Of a stretch of DNA of 64,000 nucleotides, positions 52,946 to 61,306 are shown piece by piece. The notes beneath the pieces are model-generated. The model did not search any database and was not told the DNA's origin. It was given only the letters and a program-made list of their open reading frames with translations. Source of the stretch: DATJPR01 sp035506295 (GTDB lineage Bacteria; Bacteroidota; Ignavibacteria; UBA10030; UBA6906); NCBI GenBank assembly GCA_035506295.1, contig DATJPR010000130.1, forward strand, positions 1-64,000. Direction: 5' to 3'. The position numbers and the translations under genes were made by a program. How positions within the stretch are numbered: the stretch's first letter is position 1; the number at the start of each line of letters is the position of its first letter.

Positions 52946-53583
52946 GAACGCGTGTGAAAGTCTGCGGCATCACCAGAGTAGGCGACGCTCTTGACGCTGT
53001 GGAGATGGGGGCCGATGCCGTAGGGTTTATCTTCTATCATGGAAGTCGGAGAGAAGCGTCGCAGAGCGTTGCCCGGGAAGTCGCGAAACGGCTCCCGGCA
53101 TTTGTTACTCCGGTGGGCGTGTTTGTGAACGCCGACGCGCCGACGATCAAATCGGTTGCCGAGGAAACCGGCATCCGAGCGGTTCAGCTTCATGGCAGAG
53201 AGCCGATGGCATTGATTGCTTCGCTCACACTTCCCGTGATCAGAGTGGTGCGAGAGTTGGACGAACAAGAACTCGATTCCATCGGCAACATGCAGGGAGT
53301 GAGTTTCCTCGTCGATACCGCAGATGCACAAGAGTTTGGAGGTACCGGAAGACTGTCGGACTGGAATGTCGCCTCGCGGCTCAAGAAATGGGGACCGGTG
53401 ATTTTGAGTGGAGGGCTTACAGCGGAAAATGTTGGCGAGGGAATCCGGAGCGTGCAACCGTATGCCGTGGATGTGAGCAGCGGTGTGGAAAGCGAACCGG
53501 GGAAGAAAGACGTCGGTAAGATCGCAGAGTTTGTCCAGGCGGTGCACCAAGCGGACCTTTTCCGCCAGGGCTCCGTCCGCTAA
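52942..53583 (+). CDS. trpF: Phosphoribosylanthranilate isomerase
   Basis: A 213-residue TIM-barrel isomerase. It begins with VKVCGITRVGDALDAVEMGAD, which has the catalytic Cys, followed by VGFIFYHGSRR, AVQLHG and the C-terminal LSGGLTAENVGEGI and VDVSSGVESEPGKKD, which includes the catalytic Asp. The start overlaps trpC by 4 bases. The DAHP synthase gene begins 18 bases downstream. Confidence 0.96.
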   Translation: MRTRVKVCGITRVGDALDAVEMGADAVGFIFYHGSRREASQSVAREVAKRLPAFVTPVGVFVNADAPTIKSVAEETGIRAVQLHGREPMALIASLTLPVIRVVRELDEQELDSIGNMQGVSFLVDTADAQEFGGTGRLSDWNVASRLKKWGPVILSGGLTAENVGEGIRSVQPYAVDVSSGVESEPGKKDVGKIAEFVQAVHQADLFRQGSVR

Positions 53584-53601
53584 CACGTCAGGAACACTAC
53601 C

Positions 53602-54633
53602 ATGCTCGTGCTTATGAAGACAGGCGCGACTCAGGACGAGATCGCGCGAGTCAAGGAAAAGATTCGGTCGTTGGGGTTCACGGCCCACGTGATCCCCGGC
53701 GCTCAAAGGGTGGCGATCGGAATCACGGGAAACAAGGGAAAGCTCGACCCGGAACTCTTCTCGACCCTTGCAGGCGTCGAGGATGCGGTGCCGGTGACGA
53801 AACCCTATAAGCTCGTTGGACGGGACGCGAAGCAGGAATCGTCACAAATAGAAGTCGGAGATTGTCGGATCGGTGGAAAGAAACTTGCGATCATGGCGGG
53901 CCCTTGCTCGGTCGAAAATCGAGACCAGATTTTAACTATCGCAAGGGAAGTGAAGGCCGCGGGCGCGCAATTCCTCAGGGGTGGAGCGTTCAAGCCGCGT
54001 TCCTCACCCTATTCCTTCCAGGGAATGAAGGAGGAAGGATTGGTGCTTCTCCGGGAGGCGAAGCGCGAGACGGGCTTGAAGATCGTCACGGAGGCGAAGG
54101 ACGTTCTCACGCTTCCTGCAGTTGCGGAAGTGGCGGACGTGATTCAGATCGGAACCCGGAATATGAGCAACTATTCCCTGCTCGAAGCTGTGGGCGATCT
54201 GCGGATTCCCGTGCTGCTCAAACGCGGCGTTGCCGCCACGATCGAGGAGCTCTTGATGGCCGCCGAGTATATCCTCGCGCGGGGGAATCTCAGCGTCGTC
54301 CTGTGCGAACGGGGAATCCGCACGTTTGAGACGGCAACGCGCAACACGCTCGATCTGAATGCAATTCCTGTGTTGAAGAAGCTTTCCCATCTCCCGGTGA
54401 TCGTGGACCCGAGCCATGGGATCGGCATGTGGGAAGGCGTTCCTGCGATGGCCCTCGCCGCGATCGCCGCCGGCGCCGACGGCCTGCTCATCGAGGTCCA
54501 TAATGATCCGGCCAATGCCCTGTCCGACGGTTATCAATCACTCAAGATCAATCGATTCCGCAATCTCATGAATACCGTACGTCAACTCGCACCGATTGTC
54601 GACCGCACCATGGACGAAGAGGAGGGTGGGTGA
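53602..54633 (+). CDS. aroF: 3-deoxy-7-phosphoheptulonate synthase, type I-beta with regulatory domain
   Basis: A 343-residue DAHP synthase that opens the shikimate pathway. The first ~70 residues form a ferredoxin-like domain as in Thermotoga DAHP synthase, where it mediates feedback by aromatic amino acids. The barrel has IMAGPCSVENRDQI, FLRGGAFKPRSSPYSFQG, IQIGTRNM and VDPSHGIG, the metal-binding and PEP-binding motifs. It lies inside the trp operon between trpF and trpB, so chorismate supply shares trp regulation. Its stop overlaps trpB. Confidence 0.95.
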   Translation: MLVLMKTGATQDEIARVKEKIRSLGFTAHVIPGAQRVAIGITGNKGKLDPELFSTLAGVEDAVPVTKPYKLVGRDAKQESSQIEVGDCRIGGKKLAIMAGPCSVENRDQILTIAREVKAAGAQFLRGGAFKPRSSPYSFQGMKEEGLVLLREAKRETGLKIVTEAKDVLTLPAVAEVADVIQIGTRNMSNYSLLEAVGDLRIPVLLKRGVAATIEELLMAAEYILARGNLSVVLCERGIRTFETATRNTLDLNAIPVLKKLSHLPVIVDPSHGIGMWEGVPAMALAAIAAGADGLLIEVHNDPANALSDGYQSLKINRFRNLMNTVRQLAPIVDRTMDEEEGG

Positions 54634-55832
54634 TGGCAACGGAGCCGAAATACTCTCTTCCTGACGGCCGCGGCTACTTTGGTGCATACGGCGGCAGATT
54701 CGTCCCGGAGACGCTGATCTCCGCTTTGGACGAATTGACCATCCTCTATGAGCACGCGAAGAGCGATCCTGCCTTCGACCACGAATTCCGGGAGATGCTC
54801 CGCACCTACGCCGGGCGGCCAACCCCGTTGACCTTCGCGGACCGGCTCACGCAACACTACGGGCGTGGGAGAATTTACATGAAGAGGGAAGACCTGTGCC
54901 ATACGGGAGCGCACAAGATCAACAATACGATCGGTCAGATTCTCCTGGCGAAGCGATCGGGAAAGAAGCGCATTATCGCGGAGACGGGGGCCGGTCAGCA
55001 TGGTGTCGCGACTGCCACGGTGGCGGCAAAGATGGGCCTTCCGTGTGTCGTCTACATGGGTGAAGAAGACATTACGCGCCAACATCTGAATGTCTTGCGC
55101 ATGAAAATGCTCGGGGCGGAGGTCAGGCCCGTTTCTTCGGGCAGCAGGACACTGAAGGATGCGACCAGCGAGGCGATTCGCGACTGGGTCACGAATGTGG
55201 AAGACACGTTTTATATCATCGGCTCAGTTGTCGGGCCGCATCCGTATCCCATGATGGTTCGCGATTTCCAATCGGTGATCGGCGTCGAGACCCGCGATCA
55301 GATGAAGGACATCGAAGGAAAACTCCCCGACTTCCTTGTCGCTTGCGTCGGCGGTGGAAGCAATGCCATCGGCATGTTTCATCCCTTCCTGGATTCGCCT
55401 GTCGCCATGATCGGCGTCGAAGCGGCCGGGCGCGGGCTTTCGACAGGGCAGCACGCAGCGACGTTGAATCTCGGTAAGCCGGGAGTCCTTCATGGGGCGT
55501 TCAGCTATCTCTTGCAGGACGAAGATGGCCAGGTCCAGCTCGCCCACTCGATTTCCGCCGGGCTGGATTATCCCGGCGTGGGCCCGGAACACAGCGCGTT
55601 GAAGGACTCCGGGAGGGTCAGATATTCCACTGCGGACGACAACGAAGCGGTCGAAGCAGCCCACCGTCTCGCCCGACTCGAAGGGATCATTCCCGCCCTT
55701 GAATCCGCGCACGCATTTGCCGAGCTGGAACGCCTCATGCCACAAACCCGAAACGATGAACTCGTGGTGGTCAATCTCTCTGGAAGGGGAGACAAGGATA
55801 TCGCGACTCTCACGGAGGGTATGGCCTCATGA
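54633..55832 (+). CDS. trpB: Tryptophan synthase beta chain
   Basis: A 399-residue PLP enzyme that joins indole and serine. The PLP lysine is in HTGAHKINNTIGQ, with AETGAGQHGVATAT behind it, and the phosphate loop is GGGSNAIGMFHPF. The N-terminal GRGYFGAYGGRFVPE shows this is the standard TrpB1, which pairs with TrpA. ATG 54633 has GGAGG 7 bases upstream and overlaps the aroF stop; a GTG one codon earlier is possible. It overlaps trpA by 4 bases. Confidence 0.97.
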   Translation: MATEPKYSLPDGRGYFGAYGGRFVPETLISALDELTILYEHAKSDPAFDHEFREMLRTYAGRPTPLTFADRLTQHYGRGRIYMKREDLCHTGAHKINNTIGQILLAKRSGKKRIIAETGAGQHGVATATVAAKMGLPCVVYMGEEDITRQHLNVLRMKMLGAEVRPVSSGSRTLKDATSEAIRDWVTNVEDTFYIIGSVVGPHPYPMMVRDFQSVIGVETRDQMKDIEGKLPDFLVACVGGGSNAIGMFHPFLDSPVAMIGVEAAGRGLSTGQHAATLNLGKPGVLHGAFSYLLQDEDGQVQLAHSISAGLDYPGVGPEHSALKDSGRVRYSTADDNEAVEAAHRLARLEGIIPALESAHAFAELERLMPQTRNDELVVVNLSGRGDKDIATLTEGMAS

Positions 55833-56626
55833 GCAGAATCGCCGGTACCTTCCGCGATCTGAAGAAAGAAGGAGGAAAGGCCCTAACGTTGTTCCTCACA
55901 TCGGGATTTCCCGGAAGAGAGAGCGTACGCTCGATCGTCCCATCACTCGTCGAGGCCGGAGCGGACATGATCGAACTCGGGATGCCGTTTTCCGATCCGC
56001 TGGCCGATGGTCCCGTTATTCAAGAAAGCTCTACGGTTGCTCTTCGCAACGGCACCACACTCAAGCATGTCCTTGAGGATGTGGAGCACATCCGCGCCGG
56101 AACGCAAGTGCCTCTCCTCCTCATGGGTTACGTGAACCCTCTCCTGCGATATGGCATGGAGAATTTCGCGCGGGACGCGGCCTCTGCGGGGATCGACGGC
56201 CTGATATTGCCGGAAGTCCCGCTGGAGGAAACCGGGCGATTCGCGGAGGAGCTCAGCAAAAACCGTCTCGATCAGATTCTCCTGGTAACGCCCACAACAC
56301 CCCGGGAAAGAATTCAAGCAATCGACCGGGCGTCGTCTGGCTTTGTCTACTGCGTCTCCACGACCGGGGTGACCGGACGCAAGGCGACGGTGGCCGGCGG
56401 GTATCTCGCTTCAGTCAGGTCGCTTGTTGTCCGCAACCCCCTGCAGGTCGGGTTCGGCATCACGGGGCCGGAAGATGCCAGAGCGGCCGCGGCACATGCC
56501 GACGGCATCATCGTGGGATCGGCTCTGGTCCGAAAACTCAGAGACGGGATTCCGGAGTCACAGCTCGCTGCGTGGGTGAGGTCGTTGAAGGCAGCGGTGG
56601 CGGGTGTGGCAGACAGTAGACAGTAA
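55829..56626 (+). CDS. trpA: Tryptophan synthase alpha chain
   Basis: A 265-residue TIM barrel that cleaves indole-glycerol phosphate. FLTSGFPGRES opens the active site, the catalytic Glu is in MIELGMPFSDPLADGPVIQ, with its Asp partner in the same segment, and VSTTGVTGRK and GFGITGPEDA bind phosphate. Last gene of the operon. Its final codons run into a 7-base tandem repeat. No terminator with a T-run is evident after it. Confidence 0.96.
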   Translation: MSRIAGTFRDLKKEGGKALTLFLTSGFPGRESVRSIVPSLVEAGADMIELGMPFSDPLADGPVIQESSTVALRNGTTLKHVLEDVEHIRAGTQVPLLLMGYVNPLLRYGMENFARDAASAGIDGLILPEVPLEETGRFAEELSKNRLDQILLVTPTTPRERIQAIDRASSGFVYCVSTTGVTGRKATVAGGYLASVRSLVVRNPLQVGFGITGPEDARAAAAHADGIIVGSALVRKLRDGIPESQLAAWVRSLKAAVAGVADSRQ

Positions 56627-56639
56627 ACAGTAAACAGTC
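56612..56639. repeat. Four-unit 7-base tandem repeat at the end of trpA
   Basis: GACAGTA, GACAGTA, AACAGTA and AACAGTC follow one another (56612-56639). The first two units code the last residues and stop of trpA, the others are beyond it. The repeat number could vary by slippage without altering the core of TrpA. Confidence 0.8.
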
Positions 56640-56701
56640 GACCGGGATGGTCGCGGTAAGCGATGCGTTGATTTCTGCTACGATTTTCGGTATACTTCCG
56701 G

Positions 56702-57592
56702 ATGCGATTCGCGGGTGAATTCTTTGCGCTCCTTACTGCCTTGCTCTGGTCCGTGAGCGCATTGATCTTCGCGGCAGCTGCCAGGCGTATATCATCCTTT
56801 CATGTCAATGTCCTCCGCCTCCTGATCGCAGAAATATTTTTCGCGGCGTATCTTCTTCTTCGCCCTTCGTTATTGACGTTGTCGATCACTCAACTTTTCT
56901 ACTTGTCCTTAAGCGGGATCGTAGGATTGTCACTCGGCGACACGTTCCTTTTCCGCGCATTTCAAGAAATCGGTGCCCGGGTGTCGATGTTGCTCATGAC
57001 TCTCGCCCCCGCTATCGGAGCAGCTCTCGCAGCGGTTTTTCTCCACGAGTCTCTTGGTTTCTGGTCGATTATCGGCATGGGGACCACGCTGGCCGGCGTG
57101 TCGCTCGTTGTCTTTGAACGCACACCTGCGGGCGGGGCGCGCTTTGCCATAAGCGTGCGGGGAATTGTTCTCGGCGTTCTGGGCGCAGCCGGACAAGGGA
57201 TCGGCCTCATCCTGGCGAAAGTCGCGTTTCGCGAAAACCCGATTGACGGGTTCGCTGCATCAGCGGTGAGGATCTTCGCTGGAATCGCCCTTCTGGTTCT
57301 TGGAGCTGTCGTGACACGCCGTCCGGTGTTCCCCCGGCTCAAAGACCGGGGGACGAACAAGATGCTGGCTCTTCTGTCCATCGGAGCTTTTTTCGGATCG
57401 TTCCTGGGTATTTCGACAAGTTTCATCTCGGTGACGCTGACGTCAGTCGGCGTGTCTTCCACCATCATGGCGACCGTCCCCGTGCTCATGCTTCCGCTTG
57501 CATGGATTGTGTATCGTGAGGCAATTCATTGGAAGGCAGTCGCCGGCGCTTGCACGGCTGTTGCGGGCGTTTCACTTCTCTTCATCCAATAG
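56702..57592 (+). CDS. EamA-family (DMT) transporter
   Basis: A 296-residue inner-membrane transporter with ten hydrophobic segments in two EamA repeats. The first repeat includes LTALLWSVSALIFAAAARR and the second GIVLGVLGAAGQGIGLILAKVAF (split), each ending in a conserved Pro or Glu-rich loop (LHESLGFWSIIGM; YREAIHWKAVAGA). Members export amino acids or metabolites. It begins 76 bases after trpA and ends 19 bases before the sensor kinase, so it may be linked to either. Confidence 0.88.
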   Translation: MRFAGEFFALLTALLWSVSALIFAAAARRISSFHVNVLRLLIAEIFFAAYLLLRPSLLTLSITQLFYLSLSGIVGLSLGDTFLFRAFQEIGARVSMLLMTLAPAIGAALAAVFLHESLGFWSIIGMGTTLAGVSLVVFERTPAGGARFAISVRGIVLGVLGAAGQGIGLILAKVAFRENPIDGFAASAVRIFAGIALLVLGAVVTRRPVFPRLKDRGTNKMLALLSIGAFFGSFLGISTSFISVTLTSVGVSSTIMATVPVLMLPLAWIVYREAIHWKAVAGACTAVAGVSLLFIQ

Positions 57593-57611
57593 TTTATCCC
57601 GGAGTTTTTCC

Positions 57612-60158
57612 GTGCGGAACATGTGCCGGGTCGTTGGCGCGATTGCCCTCTCCTGCATGTTCTCTCCTGCAGTGCACGCCGCAAGTGACCCTGCTCTTGA
57701 CACCGTAACGCTCGAATTACGCTGGAACCATCAGTTCCAATTCGCCGGCTATTATGCCGCAGAGGCGAAGGGCATCTACCGTGAATTCGGCCTCGACGTC
57801 AGAATCCGGCCGGAGCCCCATGGCGATGCCGGGACTGCCAACGTGATCTCAGGAAAATCGGAGTTCGGAATCGGCGGCGACGATCTGCTCCTGAGACGGC
57901 TCCAGGGTGAACCCATCGTTGCGCTTGCCGCGATATTCCAACACTCCGCGCATGCACTCGCGGTGCGGGCCAGCACCAATATCCTCAGGCCGGAAGACCT
58001 CGTGGGAAAGCGGATCATGGCCAATCTTCACCGGGATTCCGACATTCGCGCCATGCTGCTCCACCAGCATGTCAACATCGACTCCGTGCATTTCGTCGAC
58101 GAGCCATGGAATCTCGAGAAGTTCATTCATGGCGATGTCGACGCCATCTCCTGCTATGTCACGACGCAAGAATTTGACCTTCGCCGCCGCGGGATCGGCT
58201 ACCGGCTGCTCCATCCCATCGACTTCGGCATCGATTTCTACGGGGACATCCTCTACACCTCGGAAGACCTCGTCCAACACCGACCGGAGCTTGTGGAAGC
58301 ATTCCGGCGTGCATCCCTCCTCGGGTGGCGCTATGCCATGGACCATCAGGAAGAAATCATCCGGGAAATCATCGCGGAATATTCCACGCCGGAGCATCCG
58401 CTGACCTACGAGAGCCTGGCTTTCGAAGCGGCCTCGATGCAGCGGTTGATTCTTCCCGAGCTTGTCGAGATCGGCACGATGAGCGAGAGCCGCTGGCAAA
58501 GAATCTACGAGGAATACCGTCAGCTTGGCATGGCGACGGGAAACGCGCGTCTTGACCAGTTCATTTACGCGACGGTGAGGCCGCCCGACCTCGGATGGGT
58601 TCGCTGGGCCACGGCGATCGTTGTCGTGACCTTTCTGCTGGCGGGATGGATCCTGTACTGGAATTTCATGCTTCGCAGACAGGTCCGCAAGCGTACGTTT
58701 GACCTTGAGGACCGGAACAGTCTTCTCGCCCGCGAGATCGATATGCGGAAGAGAGTGGAAGGGGCATTGCGGGAGAGCGAGCAGCGGCTTCGCAGCCTTG
58801 TCGACGGTCTCCCGGATCTCGTCCTCTTCCGAAGCGCGACCGGCCAATGGACCGAAGCCAACCTCTTTGCGCGGGATTTGCTCGGCATCACCGCAGAAGC
58901 GAACGACCCCTTCGGGGCTCTTTCGGACTCGGCGCTGCTGTTCCTCCGCCGTGAGGAACAACAACAAGAGAACCTTGTGACAGACGGTGCCGTCCATCGG
59001 AGCGAAGAGGTGTTGATTCCTGCACGCGGCTCACCACTCGTCATGGATATGATCCGGGTGCCGATCCGCGGTCCGGCAGGAGAAGCGATGGGGATTGTCG
59101 TCATCGGCAGGGATATGACGAAGCGGAAGAAGGCGGAAGCAGGTCTCGCCGAGGTCAACCAGACCCTGAATGCGATCCTCAGCGCTTCGCCGATCGCCAT
59201 CGTGGCGATCGACCGGGAGAAGGTGGTCGTCCAGTGGAATGCCGCAGCCGAGTCGCTCTTCGGATGGACTGCCAGGGAGGTGATTGGGCACCCGATGCCG
59301 TTCGTGCCGCAGGACCGCTCTTACGAGTATGGGTCATTGACCGATCGACTGGTGGATGGGGGGGCATACGTCGGCCGGATCCTGCAGAGCGTCCGGAAAG
59401 ACGGAACACGGCTCAATTTGTTCTCCTCTGCGGCATCCCTGAAGAGCGCGGCGGGTCAAACCATCGGCGCGGTGGTGATGTTCGTGGATATCACGGAGAC
59501 GCTGAAGGTGCAGGACGAGCTCCGCCGCTCACTGAATGAGAAGGAAGTTCTGCTCAAGGAGATCCATCACCGCGTCAAGAACAACTTGCAGGTGATATCG
59601 AGCCTGCTGAGCTTGCAGTCGGAGAGGATTCGCGACAAGGAAGCGCAGGACGTGTTCAAAGACAGTCAGAACCGCGTCCGATCCATGGCGATGATCCACG
59701 AACGGCTCTACCGTTCGCAGGATCTCGCTCATGTGGATTTCGGTGAGTATGTCCGGAGTCTTTCCATATCGCTCTTCAACTCCTATCGGACTGCGTTGCC
59801 CCGCGTGACATGCGACATCGCCGTCGAGGACATGCAGGTGGACGTCGATATCGCCGTCCCGTGCGGGCTTGTCTTGAACGAGCTTATTTCCAACGCGCTG
59901 AAGTATGCCTACCCGGGAGGATCGGCGGGTGTCATCAGCGTGCGACTCCGCGAGGTCGCACCTTTTATGGTCGAACTCGCGATCGAAGATGACGGCGTGG
60001 GTCTCCCCCCGGGGATCGACCTCAAAGATGGGACATCGCTAGGGTATCAGCTGGTCCATCTGCTGGTGGCACAGCTCGGTGGGAACATCGAGGTGAAATC
60101 CGACCACGGGGTCCACGTGACCGTGACATTCTTGACCACCCGCCAGAAGCCATCGTAG
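57612..60158 (+). CDS. Sensor histidine kinase with NMT1/THI5-like periplasmic binding domain
   Basis: An 848-residue membrane kinase. A signal peptide (about 1-23, AVHA) leads to a substrate-binding domain of the NMT1/THI5 type (about 30-320; LRWNHQFQFAGYYAAEAKGIY, GKSEFGIGGDDLLL, GDVDAISCYVT). A membrane segment (about 333-353) is followed by two PAS domains and a HisKA_2 module with canonical EIHHRVKNNLQVISSLL, N-box NELISNALKYAYPG and DDGVGLP. GTG 57612 has GGAG 7 bases upstream; an ATG at 57621 is an alternative. It likely senses a small aromatic or pyrimidine-like ligand. No partner regulator gene is adjacent. Confidence 0.92.
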   Translation: MRNMCRVVGAIALSCMFSPAVHAASDPALDTVTLELRWNHQFQFAGYYAAEAKGIYREFGLDVRIRPEPHGDAGTANVISGKSEFGIGGDDLLLRRLQGEPIVALAAIFQHSAHALAVRASTNILRPEDLVGKRIMANLHRDSDIRAMLLHQHVNIDSVHFVDEPWNLEKFIHGDVDAISCYVTTQEFDLRRRGIGYRLLHPIDFGIDFYGDILYTSEDLVQHRPELVEAFRRASLLGWRYAMDHQEEIIREIIAEYSTPEHPLTYESLAFEAASMQRLILPELVEIGTMSESRWQRIYEEYRQLGMATGNARLDQFIYATVRPPDLGWVRWATAIVVVTFLLAGWILYWNFMLRRQVRKRTFDLEDRNSLLAREIDMRKRVEGALRESEQRLRSLVDGLPDLVLFRSATGQWTEANLFARDLLGITAEANDPFGALSDSALLFLRREEQQQENLVTDGAVHRSEEVLIPARGSPLVMDMIRVPIRGPAGEAMGIVVIGRDMTKRKKAEAGLAEVNQTLNAILSASPIAIVAIDREKVVVQWNAAAESLFGWTAREVIGHPMPFVPQDRSYEYGSLTDRLVDGGAYVGRILQSVRKDGTRLNLFSSAASLKSAAGQTIGAVVMFVDITETLKVQDELRRSLNEKEVLLKEIHHRVKNNLQVISSLLSLQSERIRDKEAQDVFKDSQNRVRSMAMIHERLYRSQDLAHVDFGEYVRSLSISLFNSYRTALPRVTCDIAVEDMQVDVDIAVPCGLVLNELISNALKYAYPGGSAGVISVRLREVAPFMVELAIEDDGVGLPPGIDLKDGTSLGYQLVHLLVAQLGGNIEVKSDHGVHVTVTFLTTRQKPS

Positions 60159-60170
60159 CGATCGCTACGA
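60153..60170. repeat. 18-base perfect palindrome at the junction of two convergent genes
   Basis: TCGTAGCGATCGCTACGA spans both stop codons: TAG at 60156-60158 for the kinase and its mirror image for the DnaJ-like gene at 60165-60167. It could form a short hairpin in both transcripts, but no T-run follows on either side, so a classical terminator is not established. Confidence 0.7.
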
Positions 60171-61085
60171 CTGGGCTTGAAGGTCTTTCAGTCTCCGGAA
60201 AAGCGTTTCTTCCTCTTCGGTGAGCGACCGCGGAATTTCGATCGTAAGCGTCACATACAGATCGCCGAAACGGTCCTGCTCTTCGTACAGCGGCATCCCG
60301 AGACCGGCAAGTCGGAAGACCTTCCCATTCTGACTCCCGGCAGGGATCGTAATTTTCGCCGTCCCTTTGAACGTCGACACCGTGCACGTTCCGCCGAGCA
60401 CGGCGGTAACAAGGGGAACGGTCAGGTTCGCCCAGAGGTCATCGCCCTTCCGTTCGAACCGTGGATCGGGAAGGATTTTGATCGTGAGATACAGATCTCC
60501 CGCAGCCCCGCCGCGCGACCCCGCATTGCCTTTGCCTGAAAGGCGCAGAACGGTCCCGTCCGCGATCCCGGGCTTGAGATGGACGCGGAGAGCCCGGTCG
60601 AGGATTTCAAACGTGCGAGCGGTTCCCTCATACGCCTCCTGCAAGGTCAGGTTCAGCGTCGCCTGAACATCCCGCCCCTTGCGATGCGTCGTCTGCCTCG
60701 CGCTTTGTCGCCCCGCCTGCCCGAAGAGGATCTCGAAGAAATCGCTGAATCCTTGTCCGCCGAATGGTTCTTCGTACTCTCCTCCGCCGCCCCAACCCTG
60801 ACGGGTATTGGTATAGCGGCTCCAGTCAAAGTGATCCGCCGTCGGGCCCGCGTTCTGATACCGCTGCCAGTCCGAGCCGAAAGCGTCATATTTCCGCTTC
60901 TTTTCAGGATCGCTCAGCACTTCGTGCGCTTCGTTGATTTCCTTGAACCGCTCTTCGGAATTCTTGTCCCCTTTGTTCTTGTCGGGGTGATAGCGGACGG
61001 CGAGCTTTCGATATGCTTTTCGGATTTCCTCGGGTGATGCGCTTCGCTCTACTCCGAGGATCTTATAGTAATCCTTGTATTCCAT
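60165..61085 (-). CDS. cbpA: CbpA-type DnaJ protein (curved-DNA-binding / Hsp40)
   Basis: A 306-residue class II J-protein. The J-domain (1-68) has YHPDKNKGD with the HPD motif that stimulates DnaK. A Gly/Phe-rich linker (about 80-120, GWGGGGEYEEPFGGQGF) follows, then two client-binding beta domains (about 137-300), with no zinc-finger cysteines. This is the CbpA layout. Its promoter appears to lie 60-90 bases upstream. No dnaK or grpE gene is in the window; it converges with the sensor kinase. Confidence 0.92.
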   Translation of the reverse strand: MEYKDYYKILGVERSASPEEIRKAYRKLAVRYHPDKNKGDKNSEERFKEINEAHEVLSDPEKKRKYDAFGSDWQRYQNAGPTADHFDWSRYTNTRQGWGGGGEYEEPFGGQGFSDFFEILFGQAGRQSARQTTHRKGRDVQATLNLTLQEAYEGTARTFEILDRALRVHLKPGIADGTVLRLSGKGNAGSRGGAAGDLYLTIKILPDPRFERKGDDLWANLTVPLVTAVLGGTCTVSTFKGTAKITIPAGSQNGKVFRLAGLGMPLYEEQDRFGDLYVTLTIEIPRSLTEEEETLFRRLKDLQAQS

Positions 61086-61144
61086 GAGAGGATGAAGGTC
61101 GGTGGCTATGCGATGGAAGGTGGTCCGGGGATGTGATCACTTTT

Positions 61145-61173
61145 ATGGTACCAATTTTCGCGTCGCATGTCAA
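61145..61173 (-). promoter_or_regulatory. Predicted promoter for the DnaJ-like gene
   Basis: Read on the minus strand, TTGACA (61173-61168) is followed after 17 bases by TACCAT (61150-61145), about 60 bases before the ATG. No CIRCE element is seen. Confidence 0.55.
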
Positions 61174-61216
61174 TGCGCTGGCAGTCCGTCAGAGGACGAA
61201 AAATCCCTCGACACTC

Positions 61217-61246
61217 TTGCACCTTGGGCGAGGTTTCTGCTACTTT
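61217..61246 (+). promoter_or_regulatory. Candidate promoter for the sugar kinase gene
   Basis: TTGCAC (61217-61222), an 18-base spacer and TACTTT (61241-61246). Transcription would start near 61253, about 55 bases before the ATG. The -10 match is weak. Confidence 0.35.
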
Positions 61247-61306
61247 GTGGAAGCGCATCCGATCTCGCTCAGCAGGATGCGCCCGCCTTGATCGTCAGGA
61301 ATCTCC

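Noticed and set aside
52525..53706. 393-codon minus-strand frame opposite trpC, trpF and aroF
   Set aside because: Antisense of three certain genes, with no motif of its own.
57849..58997. 382-codon minus-strand frame opposite the sensor kinase
   Set aside because: Antisense of a well-supported kinase gene; composition-driven open frame.
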